Positions 9,274 through 21,977 of a stretch of DNA of 64,000 bases are shown in pieces; the stretch's first letter is position 1; each line of letters starts with the position of its first letter. This DNA is from Salinicola salarius. GTDB lineage: Bacteria > Pseudomonadota > Gammaproteobacteria > Pseudomonadales > Halomonadaceae. The notes beneath the pieces were generated by a model that worked only from the letters and a program-made list of their open reading frames with translations, searched no databases and was not told the origin of the DNA. The translations under genes and the position numbers were made by a program. The stretch is taken from the NCBI RefSeq assembly GCF_003206135.1, contig NZ_PZJT01000012.1:1-64000 (forward strand), read 5' to 3'.

Positions 9274-10752
9274 GTGTCGGTCGCTCTCTGGCAACAATGT
9301 CTGAACTCGCTGCAGGATGAGTTGAGCTCTCAGCAATTCAATACCTGGATTCGTCCCCTGCAGGCAGAGGACGGCGAAGTGGACGAACTCTGTCTATTGG
9401 CGCCCAACCGTTTTGTCCGTGACTGGGTCAGCGACAAGTACCTGAAGCGAATCAACGAACTGTTGCGTGAGGTCGCGTCCAGCAACAAACCGCCCAAGGT
9501 GCGCTTGACGGTGGGAAGTCGCCGGGCAGCCGCGGTCTCTCCGCGAGATCTGGGTGCCCCCGTTTCCGCGCCCAGTCGGCCGCCGCAACGGCCATCCTCG
9601 CCCAGTGTGCAGACGGCGACGCGGTCTGACGAGGCGGCCGAGGAAAGACAGGTCGACCGCTCGCGGGAACGGGAAGAGAACGGCCGGCGCGGAGGGCAGC
9701 GTCAGGTCCAGGTCGAGGGCAGCCTCAAGCATGGCAGCGGGCTCAATCCCAATTTCACGTTCGAAACCTTCGTCGAAGGCAAGTCGAACCAGTTGGCCCG
9801 CGCCGCCTCGCGCCAGGTGTCCGAAAACCCTGGCGGTGCCTATAATCCGTTGTTTCTCTACGGTGGCGTGGGTCTGGGCAAGACCCACCTGATGCATGCG
9901 GTGGGCAATCATCTGGCAGGGCTGCGCGACAACGCCAAGATCGTCTATCTGCACTCCGAGCGCTTCGTCGCCGACATGGTCAAGGCGCTGCAGCTCAATG
10001 CCATCAATGATTTCAAGCGCTTCTACCGGAGCGTTGATGCCCTGCTGATCGACGATATCCAGTTCTTCGCCGGCAAGGAGCGTTCCCAGGAAGAGTTCTT
10101 CCATACGTTCAATGCCCTGCTGGAAGGCGGCCAGCAGATGATCCTGACCTCGGATCGCTATCCCAAGGAGATCAGCGGGGTCGAGGAGCGGCTGAAATCC
10201 CGCTTCGGCTGGGGCCTGACGGTGGCGATCGAGCCGCCGGAGCTCGAGACGCGCGTGGCGATCCTGATGAAGAAGGCGGATCAGGCCGAGGTCGATCTGC
10301 CCCATGATGCGGCTTTCTTCATCGCTCAGAAGATCCGGTCCAACGTGCGCGAGCTGGAAGGGGCGCTCAAGAAGGTGATCGCCGACTCCCACTTCATGGG
10401 CAAACCGATCACCCAGGATTTCATCCGCGAGTCGCTCAAGGATCTGCTGGCGCTGCAGGACAAGCAGGTCGGCATCGAGAACATCCAGCGCACGGTGGCG
10501 GAATACTACAAGATCAAGCTCGCCGATCTGCTCTCCAAGCGCCGGTCACGCTCGGTGGCGCGTCCGCGTCAGGTCGCCATGGCGCTGGCCAAGGAGCTGA
10601 CCAATCATAGCCTGCCGGAAATCGGCGACGCCTTTGGTGGACGCGATCACACCACCGTATTGCACGCCTGCCGCAAGGTCGTGGCCCTGAAGGAAGAGAG
10701 CGCGGACATCCGCGAGGATTACAAGAATCTGCTGCGGCTGTTGACGAGTTGA
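9274..10752 (+). CDS. dnaA: Chromosomal replication initiator DnaA
   Basis: Binds DnaA boxes, opens oriC and recruits DnaB. The 492 residues show all four domains: domain I (residues 1-80, [19 protein letters not shown]), a long charged linker (about 85-155), the AAA+ core with Walker [10 protein letters not shown] at 197-205 and Walker [10 protein letters not shown], and the C-terminal DNA-binding domain with the signature [13 protein letters not shown]. The start is a GTG preceded by GGTGAGG. It is the first gene of the rightward dnaA-dnaN-recF-gyrB cluster. DnaA boxes immediately upstream suggest self-regulation. Confidence 0.98.
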   Translation: MSVALWQQCLNSLQDELSSQQFNTWIRPLQAEDGEVDELCLLAPNRFVRDWVSDKYLKRINELLREVASSNKPPKVRLTVGSRRAAAVSPRDLGAPVSAPSRPPQRPSSPSVQTATRSDEAAEERQVDRSREREENGRRGGQRQVQVEGSLKHGSGLNPNFTFETFVEGKSNQLARAASRQVSENPGGAYNPLFLYGGVGLGKTHLMHAVGNHLAGLRDNAKIVYLHSERFVADMVKALQLNAINDFKRFYRSVDALLIDDIQFFAGKERSQEEFFHTFNALLEGGQQMILTSDRYPKEISGVEERLKSRFGWGLTVAIEPPELETRVAILMKKADQAEVDLPHDAAFFIAQKIRSNVRELEGALKKVIADSHFMGKPITQDFIRESLKDLLALQDKQVGIENIQRTVAEYYKIKLADLLSKRRSRSVARPRQVAMALAKELTNHSLPEIGDAFGGRDHTTVLHACRKVVALKEESADIREDYKNLLRLLTS

Positions 10753-10921
10753 GTCGGCATCCCGCCAACTTCCGCCACCACAGGGATTGCGGGTGGCGCC
10801 CGCCGAGGCAAGAATGGGGCGGCGCGGCCCGACGGCTCTCGCCGTCTATTCTCATGATCAGGATCGATCCACCGGTTACTGGATTCGACTTCAGGCTTAT
10901 TGAACCAACAACGGAGCCCCA

Positions 10922-12025
10922 ATGAAATTTTCCATCTCTCGCGAAGCCCTGCTGCGCCCGCTGACGCTGGTGGCCGGGGTGGTCGAGCGCCGCCAGACGC
11001 TGCCGGTGCTCTCCAACGTACTGATCGAAGTGCAGAACGATCAGCTGGCGCTGACCGGTACCGATCTCGAGGTGGAACTGATCGGCCGTGCGACGCCGGA
11101 GTTGGTCGACGAGCCCGGCTCGGTGACGGTGCCGGCGCGCAAGTTGATGGATATCTGCAAGTCGCTGCCGGATCAGTCCGCCATCAGCTTTTCGCTGGAA
11201 GACGGGCGCGTGGTGCTGCGTGCCGGACGCTCGCGCTTCACGCTCTCCACGCTGCCGGTGGCCGAGTTCCCCAACATCGAGGATGGCCAGAACGACACCA
11301 CGCTGTCGCTGCCGCGCGGGACGCTGAAGTACTTGATCGACGCGACCTCGTTCGCGATGGCGCAGCAGGACGTGCGCTATTACCTCAACGGCATGCTGCT
11401 GGAGCTGGCGAATCACCTGGTGCGCACGGTGGCCACCGACGGGCACCGTCTGGCAGTCTGCGAACGCAGCGCCGATATCGAGATGGAAACCTCGCGCAAG
11501 CTGATCGTGCCGCGCAAGGGCGTGCTGGAACTGACCCGCCTGCTCGACGGCAGCGACGAGCCGGTCGAGCTGATGCTGGGCTCCAACCACATTCGCGCCA
11601 ACACTGGCGAGTTCACGTTCACTTCCAAGCTGGTCGACGGCAAGTTCCCCGACTACGACCGGGTCATCCCCAAGGGCGGCGACAAGGTCTTCATCGCCGA
11701 ACGCAGCGAGCTGCGCCAGAACCTCGCCCGTACCGCGATTCTTTCCAACGAGAAATATCGCGGTGTGCGCCTCCATCTCGAGGAGAACAACCTCAAGGTG
11801 ATGGCCAACAACCCCGAGCAGGAAGAGGCCGAAGAGAACGTCAGCATCGAATACAGCGGCGACGCGCTGGAGATCGGCTTCAACGTCGGCTATCTGATCG
11901 ACGTGCTCAACGTGCTGGATGCCGATCGCATGCAGATGACGCTCTCCGACGCCAACAGCTCGGCCTTGATGGAAGAGCCGGGTGGTGGGGATGCCCGTTA
12001 CGTTGTCATGCCGATGCGCCTCTGA
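10922..12025 (+). CDS. dnaN: DNA polymerase III sliding clamp (beta subunit)
   Basis: Forms the ring-shaped dimer that tethers DNA polymerase III to DNA. The 367 residues match the normal length. It starts MKFSISREALLRPL and ends with the conserved RYVVMPMRL, the C-terminal tail next to the partner-binding pocket. The ATG at 10922 has GGAG upstream. A 169-bp gap from dnaA, without an obvious terminator, leaves room for a second promoter. Confidence 0.98.
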   Translation: MKFSISREALLRPLTLVAGVVERRQTLPVLSNVLIEVQNDQLALTGTDLEVELIGRATPELVDEPGSVTVPARKLMDICKSLPDQSAISFSLEDGRVVLRAGRSRFTLSTLPVAEFPNIEDGQNDTTLSLPRGTLKYLIDATSFAMAQQDVRYYLNGMLLELANHLVRTVATDGHRLAVCERSADIEMETSRKLIVPRKGVLELTRLLDGSDEPVELMLGSNHIRANTGEFTFTSKLVDGKFPDYDRVIPKGGDKVFIAERSELRQNLARTAILSNEKYRGVRLHLEENNLKVMANNPEQEEAEENVSIEYSGDALEIGFNVGYLIDVLNVLDADRMQMTLSDANSSALMEEPGGGDARYVVMPMRL

Positions 12026-12266
12026 TTAAGGGTAATGCCTGCGCGTGCGAACCACTTTGTTGCACGCCGCTCTCAAAGCTCGCCTAACCCCGTTGTTATG
12101 TCTCGCTTTTTGAGCGTCGTGCGCCGCGTGTTTCATCACGCTCGCCGATTACCCGCGAGTGATGGCGAGCTTGGCCATCGCTCGCCAGTTTCTTTGACGT
12201 CGGAAGACGGATACCCTCCATGTCGGCTTCGATCCAACTCCCTTTCGCCCTGCAATCCGAGTATCC

Positions 12267-13352
12267 ATGCCGCTTGATCGGTTGAGTTTTCACGGCTTGC
12301 GCAACCTGCGCGCCTTCGAGATGGCCCCCGGGCCGCATATCAACCTGATCAGCGGTGCCAACGGCAGCGGCAAGACGTCGCTGCTGGAGGGTATTCACGT
12401 CCTCGGCATGGCGCGCTCCTTTCGTACCCAGAAGCTCAAGTCGCTGATCGATCATGACAGCGACGAGATGACGCTGTTCGGGCGGGTGGCCGGCGATCCG
12501 CCACTGCCGGTCGGGGTACGCCGCCGCCGCGATAGCGCCGAGCTCGATATCCGGATCAGAGGGGAGCGTGCCGCGCGGATCACCCAACTGGCCGAAGCGC
12601 TGCCGCTGCAGTTGATCAATCCCGATGCCTTCCGTCTCCTCGAGGGTTCGCCGGCCGCCCGCCGCGAGTTTCTCGACTGGGGCGTTTTCCACGCTGAACG
12701 TGACTTTCTGGACAGCTGGAAGCGGGTCAGAAGGGCCTTGAAACATCGGAATGCGCTGCTCAGACATGATAGAATCGACCTTCAGTCGATACGCATCTGG
12801 GAGCGTGAACTCGCACACTGGAGCGAGCAGCTGGATGGTTTGCGGGAACGCTACATGACGCGTTTCGTGCCGGTGTTCGAAGAGACCTTGGCGGCATTGT
12901 TGCCGCTGCCGGATCTGACCCTGCGTTATTCGCGAGGATGGGATCGTCAACGGGCGCTGCTGGAGGTTTTCGAGGCCGGGCGCGATACCGATCGCCAGAT
13001 GGGCTTCACCCAGCAGGGACCACAGCGTGCCGATCTGCGCATCCGCGTCGGCCGCCACCCTGCGGTGGAAGTGTTGTCGCGGGGTCAGCAGAAGCTGGTG
13101 GTCAGCGCACTGAAACTGGCCCAGGGGCACCTGCTCGAACAGTTGACGGGGCGCACCTGCCTTTATTTGATCGATGACCTGCCGGCAGAGCTCGACGGCA
13201 ATCACCGGCGGATCTTCTGTCAGTGGCTCGAGCAGCTCAATTGTCAGGTCTTCATCACCAGCGTCGATCAGGAGGCGCTGGCCGGCGTCTGGCAGCCAAG
13301 CACGGATGTGATGGCATCGACACTTGCCGACGGACGGCTGCATTCGGAATGA
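12267..13352 (+). CDS. recF: DNA replication and repair protein RecF
   Basis: An SMC-like ATPase that helps load RecA at gapped DNA. It has 361 residues, a Walker A motif GANGSGKTS at about 30-38, an ABC-type signature region LSRGQQKLVVSALKLAQG and a Walker B region LIDDLPAELD. The 241-bp gap from dnaN contains an imperfect hairpin near 12135-12165 without a T tract, and nothing else that I could recognise. It is separated from gyrB by only 19 bp. Confidence 0.96.
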   Translation: MPLDRLSFHGLRNLRAFEMAPGPHINLISGANGSGKTSLLEGIHVLGMARSFRTQKLKSLIDHDSDEMTLFGRVAGDPPLPVGVRRRRDSAELDIRIRGERAARITQLAEALPLQLINPDAFRLLEGSPAARREFLDWGVFHAERDFLDSWKRVRRALKHRNALLRHDRIDLQSIRIWERELAHWSEQLDGLRERYMTRFVPVFEETLAALLPLPDLTLRYSRGWDRQRALLEVFEAGRDTDRQMGFTQQGPQRADLRIRVGRHPAVEVLSRGQQKLVVSALKLAQGHLLEQLTGRTCLYLIDDLPAELDGNHRRIFCQWLEQLNCQVFITSVDQEALAGVWQPSTDVMASTLADGRLHSE

Positions 13353-13368
13353 TTTCACCATGGAGTGA

Positions 13369-15786
<2,418 letters not shown>

Positions 15787-15816
15787 TGTTCCTTTGGCCA
15801 ATCGAGCCTGATCAAC

Positions 15817-15853
15817 AAAGAGCGGCTCATCCTTCGGGATGGGCCGCTTTTTT
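15817..15853 (+). terminator. Rho-independent terminator after gyrB
   Basis: A stem with a TTCG tetraloop (arms about 15820-15832 and 15837-15848) flanked by an A run on the left and six T's on the right. It starts 31 bp after the gyrB stop codon. Confidence 0.92.
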
Positions 15854-16159
15854 GTGCGCTGTTGCAAGGCGAGAGAGGTAGGGTGCGAGAGAAAGATCGA
15901 GGAGTTCGGGCCTCGTGATATAGCGCATTAGTCGATACGACTTAGGACGTAGCACCAGGCAATAGTCACCCATAAACCGCATTGCATGCGTGGCGGCGTT
16001 ATCGAACCGGGATCACAGCGATCGAGTGTGCGTCCATGGTTGTATTGTTAGGTAAACGCAGTTAGGTAATAGTCTTAATTATCCCACTTGGTGCGCCAAA
16101 TGAGGTGGGTCGTTTCGTAAAAGAACTAGATGTTGCCCCACAAAAAGAGGAATTAAGGG
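15854..16159 (+). promoter_or_regulatory. Upstream region of the gts sugar-uptake operon
   Basis: A 306-bp gene-free region between the gyrB terminator and gtsA. Its right half is AT-richer and must hold the operon promoter. A near-palindrome, TTGGtgcgCCAA at about 16088-16099, is a candidate sugar-responsive operator. A purine-rich AAGAGG site lies 8-15 bp before the gtsA ATG. I could not pick out one convincing -35/-10 pair. Confidence 0.4.
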
Positions 16160-17452
16160 ATGCACAGCAATCACAATAGGGCCCTCGTCAATCGTCTGGG
16201 ATTTGCGCTACTTCCATTCGCTTTGGCGCTATCCACGAATACGATGGCGGCTGATACTTCAACGGATAATCAGGTCGAGGTTCTCAACTGGTGGACCTCG
16301 GGTAGTGAAGCCAAGGCGCTGGGCGCATTGAAGGATGGCCTGTCGGATCAGGGCATCGGCTGGAAGAACATGCCGGTAGCTGGCGGTGCCGGTACCAACG
16401 CCATGGCTGTGCTGCGCTCGCGTATCACCTCGGGCAACCCGCCGACGGCAGCGCAGGTACTCGGCTACGACGCGCAGGACTGGGCCCAGCGCGATGCGCT
16501 GAGTTCGCTCGACGAGGTTGCCAAGGCAGGAAACTGGAACGAAGTCTTTCCGCAGCCGCTGCAGGAATTCGCCAAGTACGATGGCCATTGGATCGGCGCG
16601 CCGTTCGAGATCCATTCGACCAACTGGGTCTGGGCCAACAAGTCGCTGATGGACGAATTGGGCATCGAGCAGCCCAAGACCTGGGACGATTTCATCGCCT
16701 CGATGAAAAAGGCCAAGGACGCGGGTTATATCGGTCTGGCCTACGGCGGCCAGCCATGGCAGGACTCTACGGTGTTCGAGAACGTGGTCCTCGCGACTGG
16801 CGGTGCCGATTTCTATCGCAAGGCATTGATCGATCTCGACCCGCAGGCGCTCGATTCCGCCACCATGACCCAGGCCTTCGATCATCTGCGCGAACTGTTG
16901 AAGTACAAAGACGACAATTCTCCCGGCCGCGACTGGAATCTGGCTACGGCGATGGTCATCAACGGCAAGGCGCTCTATCAGATCATGGGTGACTGGGCGA
17001 AGGGCGAGTTCCTCAATGCCAACCTCGAGCCGGGCAAGGACTTCATGTGCTTCCGGACGCCAGGCACGCAGGATGCCGTGACCTTCAACAGCGATCTGAT
17101 GATCATGTTCGATACCGATGACGCCGAACAGCAGAAGATGCAGCAGACCATGGCCAAGATCATCGGCTCACCCGAGTTCCAGATCGCCTTCAGCCAGATC
17201 AAGGGCTCGGTGCCGGCGCGCATGGATCTTTCCGCCGACAAGCTGGATGCCTGTGCCCAGAGCGGTTACGAGCAGGTTCAGGCTGCCGCGAAGAACCACA
17301 CGCTGATGGGCAGCATGGCGCATGGCTACGCCGCGCCGGCGTCCGTCAAGAATGCCGTCTTCGACATCATTTCCTCCTTCGTCAACAGCGACATGCCCAG
17401 CGATGTTGCCGCCGAGCAGCTGGCCGCGGCGATACAGAGCGCCACGTCCTGA
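16160..17452 (+). CDS. gtsA: Glucose-type ABC transporter, periplasmic binding protein
   Basis: Captures sugar in the periplasm for the GtsBCD importer. The 430 residues begin with a Sec signal peptide (hydrophobic FALLPFALALS, probable cleavage after MAA near residue 31). The mature protein starts with VEVLNWWTSGSEAKAL, the WWTSG block seen in GtsA glucose/mannose binding proteins, followed by GGQPWQDSTVFE and MGDWAKGEF. It has 31-33% length identity of layout with family 1 solute-binding proteins only as a general impression, so the sugar (glucose, mannose or another) is inferred from family membership. It heads a four-gene operon and is followed by a stem-loop that probably stabilises its mRNA. 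Confidence 0.88.
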   Translation: MHSNHNRALVNRLGFALLPFALALSTNTMAADTSTDNQVEVLNWWTSGSEAKALGALKDGLSDQGIGWKNMPVAGGAGTNAMAVLRSRITSGNPPTAAQVLGYDAQDWAQRDALSSLDEVAKAGNWNEVFPQPLQEFAKYDGHWIGAPFEIHSTNWVWANKSLMDELGIEQPKTWDDFIASMKKAKDAGYIGLAYGGQPWQDSTVFENVVLATGGADFYRKALIDLDPQALDSATMTQAFDHLRELLKYKDDNSPGRDWNLATAMVINGKALYQIMGDWAKGEFLNANLEPGKDFMCFRTPGTQDAVTFNSDLMIMFDTDDAEQQKMQQTMAKIIGSPEFQIAFSQIKGSVPARMDLSADKLDACAQSGYEQVQAAAKNHTLMGSMAHGYAAPASVKNAVFDIISSFVNSDMPSDVAAEQLAAAIQSATS

Positions 17453-17459
17453 TGATCTG

Positions 17460-17477
17460 CCCCGCCTCTCGGCGGGG
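17460..17477 (+). other. Intercistronic stem-loop between gtsA and gtsB
   Basis: A perfect 7-bp GC stem with a 4-base loop, 7 bp after the gtsA stop codon, followed by cttctc rather than a full T tract. Such hairpins after binding-protein genes often protect the upstream message or weaken read-through, giving more binding protein than permease. That role is inferred. Confidence 0.6.
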
Positions 17478-17506
17478 CTTCTCATTCACGAATCGAGAGT
17501 GATCCG

Positions 17507-18412
17507 ATGTCCAATGCTTCCCCGGATCGGGACGGTGGAGCGCGGGAGCGCCTTCAGCGCTGGCTGCCGAAGCTGGTGCTGTCGCCATCCTGCGTCCTGG
17601 TCCTGTTCTTCGTCTACGGCTTCATCGCCTGGACGAGCTACATCTCGTTCAGCGACTCCGGCATGATGCCGGACTATACCTGGGTCGGGTTGCATCAGTG
17701 GTCGCGGTTGTGGACCTCCTGGACCTGGGGCATCGCCCTTCACAATATCTGGGTCTTCGGGCTTCTCTATATCGTCAGCTGCATCGTGCTGGGTCTGATA
17801 CTGGCGATCCTGCTCGACCAGCGCATCCGAGCCGAGGGCGTGCTGCGCACCATCTATCTCTATCCGATGGCGCTCTCCTTCATCGTTACCGGTACCGCCT
17901 GGCAGTGGTTTCTCAATCCCGGCCTGGGATTGGAGAAGACCATGCACGACCTGGGCTGGCAGAGTTTCAGCTTCAACTGGCTGATCGATTCCAACATGGC
18001 GATCTATACGGTCGTGATCGCTGCAGTCTGGCAGGCGACCGGTTTCGTCATGGCGATGTTTCTAGCGGGGTTGCGCGGTATCGATGGCGAGATGATCAAG
18101 GCGGCCCAGATCGATGGTGCTCCGGCCTGGAAGATCTACGCGCGCATCATCATCCCGCAGTTGCGGCCGGTCTTCCTGAGCGCCGTCGTGGTACTGGCGC
18201 ACCTGGCGATCAAGAGCTTCGATCTGATCGTGGCGATGACCGGCGGCGGGCCGGGCAATGCCACCGCGGTGCCGGCGACCTTCATGTACTCCTACGCCTT
18301 TTCGCGCAACGAAATGGGCATCGCCGCGGCCAGCGCGGTGTTCATGCTGGCGGTGATCGCAGCGCTGATCATCCCCTATCTCTACTCCGAGCTTCGGGAG
18401 CCCAGATCATGA
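17507..18412 (+). CDS. gtsB: Glucose-type ABC transporter, permease 1
   Basis: One of two membrane subunits of the sugar importer. The 301 residues have six predicted membrane segments, the first after a charged N-terminus (WLPKLVLSPSCVLVLFFVYGF). The EAA loop that contacts the ATPase is AAQIDGAPAWKIYARIIIPQ. It lies 54 bp after gtsA with a GAGAG ribosome site and overlaps gtsC by four bases (ATGA), so the two permeases are translationally coupled. Confidence 0.9.
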   Translation: MSNASPDRDGGARERLQRWLPKLVLSPSCVLVLFFVYGFIAWTSYISFSDSGMMPDYTWVGLHQWSRLWTSWTWGIALHNIWVFGLLYIVSCIVLGLILAILLDQRIRAEGVLRTIYLYPMALSFIVTGTAWQWFLNPGLGLEKTMHDLGWQSFSFNWLIDSNMAIYTVVIAAVWQATGFVMAMFLAGLRGIDGEMIKAAQIDGAPAWKIYARIIIPQLRPVFLSAVVVLAHLAIKSFDLIVAMTGGGPGNATAVPATFMYSYAFSRNEMGIAAASAVFMLAVIAALIIPYLYSELREPRS

Positions 18413-19284
18413 GTGCCGCATCTCCTGCCGCACGCCGAGGCGCTGCCACGCGTGTCGTACTGTACGCCATTCTGCTGGTCTTCGCGGTCATCTATCTGAT
18501 GCCGCTCTATGTGATGCTGACCACATCGTTCAAGACGCTCGAGGAAATCCATCAGGGCAACATGCTGGCGCTGCCCGGCGAATGGACGTTGGCACCCTGG
18601 CGGGAAGCGTGGGGAAGTGCCTGTATCGGGCTCGAATGCAACGGCGTCCACGGTTACTTCTTCAACAGCATCAAGATCGTGATACCCGCGGTACTGATCT
18701 CCGGCCTGCTCGGCGCCTTCAACGGGTATGTGCTGACCAAGTGGAAGTTTCGCGGCCACAAGATCGTGTTCGGCCTGATACTGTTCAGTTGCTTCATTCC
18801 GTTCCAGATCATTCTGTTGCCAATGGCCCGCGTACTGGGGATTCTGCATCTGGCCAACAGCACGGGTGGCCTGGTGCTGGTTCATATCGTCTACGGTATC
18901 GGGTTTACCACGCTGTTCTTCCGCAACTTCTACGCCAGCTTCCCGGACGAACTGGTGCGGGCGGCGCAGCTCGATGGCGCCGGCTTCTTCACCATCTTCT
19001 TCCGGATACTGCTGCCAGCGTCGGTGCCGATCATTGTGGTCACGATCATCTGGCAATTCACCAACGTCTGGAACGACTTTCTGTTCGGCGTCTCGTTCGC
19101 TTCCGGCGATAGCGCACCGATCACGGTGGCGCTCAACAATCTGGTCAATAGCTCCACCGGGGTGAAGGCCTACAACGTCAACATGGCAGCGGCGATGGTG
19201 GCGGCCGTGCCGACACTCATCGTCTACATCCTCGCGGGCAAGTATTTCCTGCGCGGGCTGATGTCGGGATCGGTCAAGGGCTGA
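18409..19284 (+). CDS. gtsC: Glucose-type ABC transporter, permease 2
   Basis: The second membrane subunit, 291 residues from the ATG at 18409 that overlaps the gtsB stop codon; GGGAG lies 8-12 bp upstream. Six membrane segments are visible, beginning VVLYAILLVFAVIYLMPLY. The EAA loop reads RAAQLDGAGFFTIFFRILLP. It ends LMSGSVKG, the common MalG/GtsC-type ending. The gap to gtsD is 7 bp. Confidence 0.9.
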   Translation: MSAASPAARRGAATRVVLYAILLVFAVIYLMPLYVMLTTSFKTLEEIHQGNMLALPGEWTLAPWREAWGSACIGLECNGVHGYFFNSIKIVIPAVLISGLLGAFNGYVLTKWKFRGHKIVFGLILFSCFIPFQIILLPMARVLGILHLANSTGGLVLVHIVYGIGFTTLFFRNFYASFPDELVRAAQLDGAGFFTIFFRILLPASVPIIVVTIIWQFTNVWNDFLFGVSFASGDSAPITVALNNLVNSSTGVKAYNVNMAAAMVAAVPTLIVYILAGKYFLRGLMSGSVKG

Positions 19285-19291
19285 GGATCAC

Positions 19292-20443
19292 ATGAGCTTT
19301 CTGCATATCAACAACGTACACAAGCGCTTCGGCGAGACTCACGTCCTGAAAGGGGTCGACATCGCGATCGAGCAGGGCGACTTTCTGGTACTGGTGGGGC
19401 CGTCCGGCTGTGGCAAGTCGACGCTTTTGAACATGATCGCCGGGCTGGATTCGATCAGCGAGGGCGAGCTATTGCTCGATGGACGGTGTATCAATGACGT
19501 ACATCCTTCCCGGCGCGATATCGCGATGGTCTTTCAGTCCTACGCCCTCTATCCGAGCATGACGGTGGCGGGCAACATCGGCTTCGGGCTGGAAATGCGC
19601 AAGGTGCCTCGCAAGGAGCGGCGCGAGGCGGTCGATCGGGTCGCCAAGCTGTTGCAGATCGAGAACCTGCTCGATCGCAAGCCGGGTCAGCTTTCCGGCG
19701 GGCAACGTCAGCGTGTGGCAATGGGACGGGCGCTGGTGCGCGACCCGCAACTTTTCCTGTTCGACGAGCCGCTCTCGAACCTGGACGCCAAGTTGCGGGT
19801 CGACATGCGTAGCGAGATCAAGCAACTGCATCAGCGACTGAAGACCACCATCGTGTACGTGACGCACGATCAGGTCGAGGCGATGACGCTGGCGACTCGC
19901 ATCGCGGTCATGCGCGCTGGTGAGTTGCAGCAACTGGGGACGCCCCACGAAGTCTACGACGATCCCAACAACCTGTTCGTTGCCGGCTTCATGGGTTCAC
20001 CCTCGATGAATCTGGTGAAGGCGCGAATCGTCGAGCACGATGGTGTACTGGTGGCACAGGTGGCAACGGGCGATACGACACTGGCACTGCCCATCGTGCG
20101 CGATCGTGAAGCGCTGAGTGACTGGTGTGGGCGCGATGTCATCCTGGGATTGCGGCCGGAGGCGATCACCGATCCGGCCAGCGCCAATCATCGCGATGGC
20201 AACATTCACGAAGCGGAGCTGCCGGTCGATCTGATCGAGCCGACCGGGGCGGACCTGTACGTGGTCACCACGCTCGGCGACGCCAGCGTCAACGCGCGCA
20301 TGCGTCCCGGCACACCGTTGCGGCCGGGAGAACGGACTCGATTCGCTTTCGACGTCTCACGAATGGTGGTGTTCGATCCCGAGTCCGAAAGACGAATCCG
20401 CGATGAACAAATGATCGATTCGGCGCTAGAGGAGACGGCCTGA
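19292..20443 (+). CDS. gtsD: Glucose-type ABC transporter, ATP-binding protein
   Basis: Powers the importer in the cytoplasm. The 383 residues contain Walker A GPSGCGKST at 36-44, the Q loop VFQSYALYPSM, the signature LSGGQRQRVAMGRAL, Walker B LFLFDEPLSNLD and the switch histidine in VTHDQ. The C-terminal third (from about residue 235) is the MalK/UgpC-type regulatory beta-barrel. A GAGG site precedes the ATG. This is the last gene of the operon; the next gene converges on it 45 bp away and no strong terminator is visible between. Confidence 0.92.
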   Translation: MSFLHINNVHKRFGETHVLKGVDIAIEQGDFLVLVGPSGCGKSTLLNMIAGLDSISEGELLLDGRCINDVHPSRRDIAMVFQSYALYPSMTVAGNIGFGLEMRKVPRKERREAVDRVAKLLQIENLLDRKPGQLSGGQRQRVAMGRALVRDPQLFLFDEPLSNLDAKLRVDMRSEIKQLHQRLKTTIVYVTHDQVEAMTLATRIAVMRAGELQQLGTPHEVYDDPNNLFVAGFMGSPSMNLVKARIVEHDGVLVAQVATGDTTLALPIVRDREALSDWCGRDVILGLRPEAITDPASANHRDGNIHEAELPVDLIEPTGADLYVVTTLGDASVNARMRPGTPLRPGERTRFAFDVSRMVVFDPESERRIRDEQMIDSALEETA

Positions 20444-20487
20444 CAGGGAAAAGAAGGCGGAGGGAAGGAGAGGCATCGCGAGTTCAG

Positions 20488-21924
20488 TCAGCGCTGTTGC
20501 CCGACGAATTCGCGAATGCCCTCGGCCAGGCGCCGGCCCTGGCGTTCCAGTGATTCGCCTTCGACCATGCCGACGCCCAGTATCAGGCCGCGTCGGTGAT
20601 CGCCGGTAGCACAGACCCGGCTCAGCGGACGGGTGATCAGATGCTGTCGAGTCAGCAGCGCTTTCGACAAGCGCTCGTCGTCCAGCGTCGGCGAGAGCGC
20701 CAGGCTCAAGCTGATGTTGCCGGCCGGTGGTGAAACGCCAATGACTCCGGGCGTGCCGACGAGCAGATCATGTAGCCGCTGTTGACGCCGAAGATATTCG
20801 CTCGCCATGCGGCGGCACCAGCCATCCAGATCGCCATCATCGATGAACGTGGCGAGCACTGCCTGATCCAGCAGCCGACCTTCGCGAAAGACGCCGGTAC
20901 GTACCCGGTTGATCGCGTCGCTCAGGCCTCTCGGTACCACCAGGTAGCCCAGCCGCAGACCCGGAAACATCAGCTTGGAAAACGATCCGATCAGGATCTG
21001 GTTGCCGGCGTCGGGGTCGAACGCCAGCTCCCGGTGATGGCCGTCACCGAATTCATAGTCGTCCTCCAGTATCCAGTCCGGTCCGAGGCGTCGGATGAGA
21101 TCATGTTTGTGAGCGTTTACTGACCTCACGCCCAACGGATAATGGTGAGATCCGGTGAAGTAGAGCAACCTGGGACGAGTCCGTGGCAGGGTCCCGGCGT
21201 AGCCTTGCTGCGGTTCCCAGATGGCGTGTTCGATGGCGAGGCCGCCGGCCTGGAAGACGTTGCGAGCGCCCCAGTAGAACGGCGAATCCATGACTACGCG
21301 ATCTCCGTTATCGGCCAGTGTCAGCGCGCACAGCTGCAGGCCATGGTGGGCGCCTTCGGTGATTACGATCTGATCCAGCGCGCAGTCGATACCTCGCCAT
21401 CGCGCCAGGTAGCCGGCGATGGCGCGTTTCAGGGGACCATAGCCACCCGAGGCGTAGGAGAGCAGCAGCGTATTGTGGGGCACGGTGATACGCGAGTAGA
21501 GCTGGCGCCAGCGGGCGATCGGGAAATGCGCGATATCGGGGACGCCAGGCACGAAGGCGCCGCTTTGCAGCGGGCTGGCACCGACATCGCCGAGAATGTC
21601 GTTGGCACGGCGAGAGGTCGGACCGATATCGGCCATCTCTCGCTCCCGCGAATGCAAGCGTTGACTCACCCAGGTGCCGCGGCCGTGGTCGGTAACCAGC
21701 TGACCTTGGCGGGTCAGGTTCTCGATGACACCGGCAAGCGTGTTGCGAGCCACGCCGAGTTCGGCGCATAGCGCCCGATGGCCAGGCAATCGCTGACCAT
21801 CCTGCCACTCGCTGTCGATCAGCCTCAGCAAGGTCTGTTCTAGGCGGCAATGCTTGGTCAGATGACGCGGCTGGGCCTGATAAACCTGCGCGATGCGATC
21901 CAGCGCCCGGCGGCGGTCGTCCAT
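20488..21924 (-). CDS. MocR-family (GntR/aminotransferase) transcription regulator
   Basis: A PLP-dependent regulator of 478 residues. The N-terminal winged helix of GntR type (residues about 25-95, HRALCAELGVARNTLAGVIENL) is fused to a class-I aminotransferase-like domain. The PLP-binding lysine is expected in IGSFSKLMFPGLRLGY. Regulators of this fold include GabR, PdxR and TauR. It is divergent from an APC permease and gabT, so a GabR-like role, sensing an amino acid such as GABA through a PLP aldimine, is the best guess. The start at 21924 has GGGAGAG upstream. Direct repeats in the shared promoter region are candidate binding sites. Confidence 0.85.
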   Translation of the reverse strand: MDDRRRALDRIAQVYQAQPRHLTKHCRLEQTLLRLIDSEWQDGQRLPGHRALCAELGVARNTLAGVIENLTRQGQLVTDHGRGTWVSQRLHSREREMADIGPTSRRANDILGDVGASPLQSGAFVPGVPDIAHFPIARWRQLYSRITVPHNTLLLSYASGGYGPLKRAIAGYLARWRGIDCALDQIVITEGAHHGLQLCALTLADNGDRVVMDSPFYWGARNVFQAGGLAIEHAIWEPQQGYAGTLPRTRPRLLYFTGSHHYPLGVRSVNAHKHDLIRRLGPDWILEDDYEFGDGHHRELAFDPDAGNQILIGSFSKLMFPGLRLGYLVVPRGLSDAINRVRTGVFREGRLLDQAVLATFIDDGDLDGWCRRMASEYLRRQQRLHDLLVGTPGVIGVSPPAGNISLSLALSPTLDDERLSKALLTRQHLITRPLSRVCATGDHRRGLILGVGMVEGESLERQGRRLAEGIREFVGQQR

Positions 21925-21977
21925 GGTCTCTCCCTCGCGGACGCGGAAAGGTTCGGATTATGCGTGGGGAGCGGTAG

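Noticed and set aside
12135..12165. Hairpin between dnaN and recF as a terminator
   Set aside because: The stem has a bulge and no T tract follows, so I did not list it as a feature.
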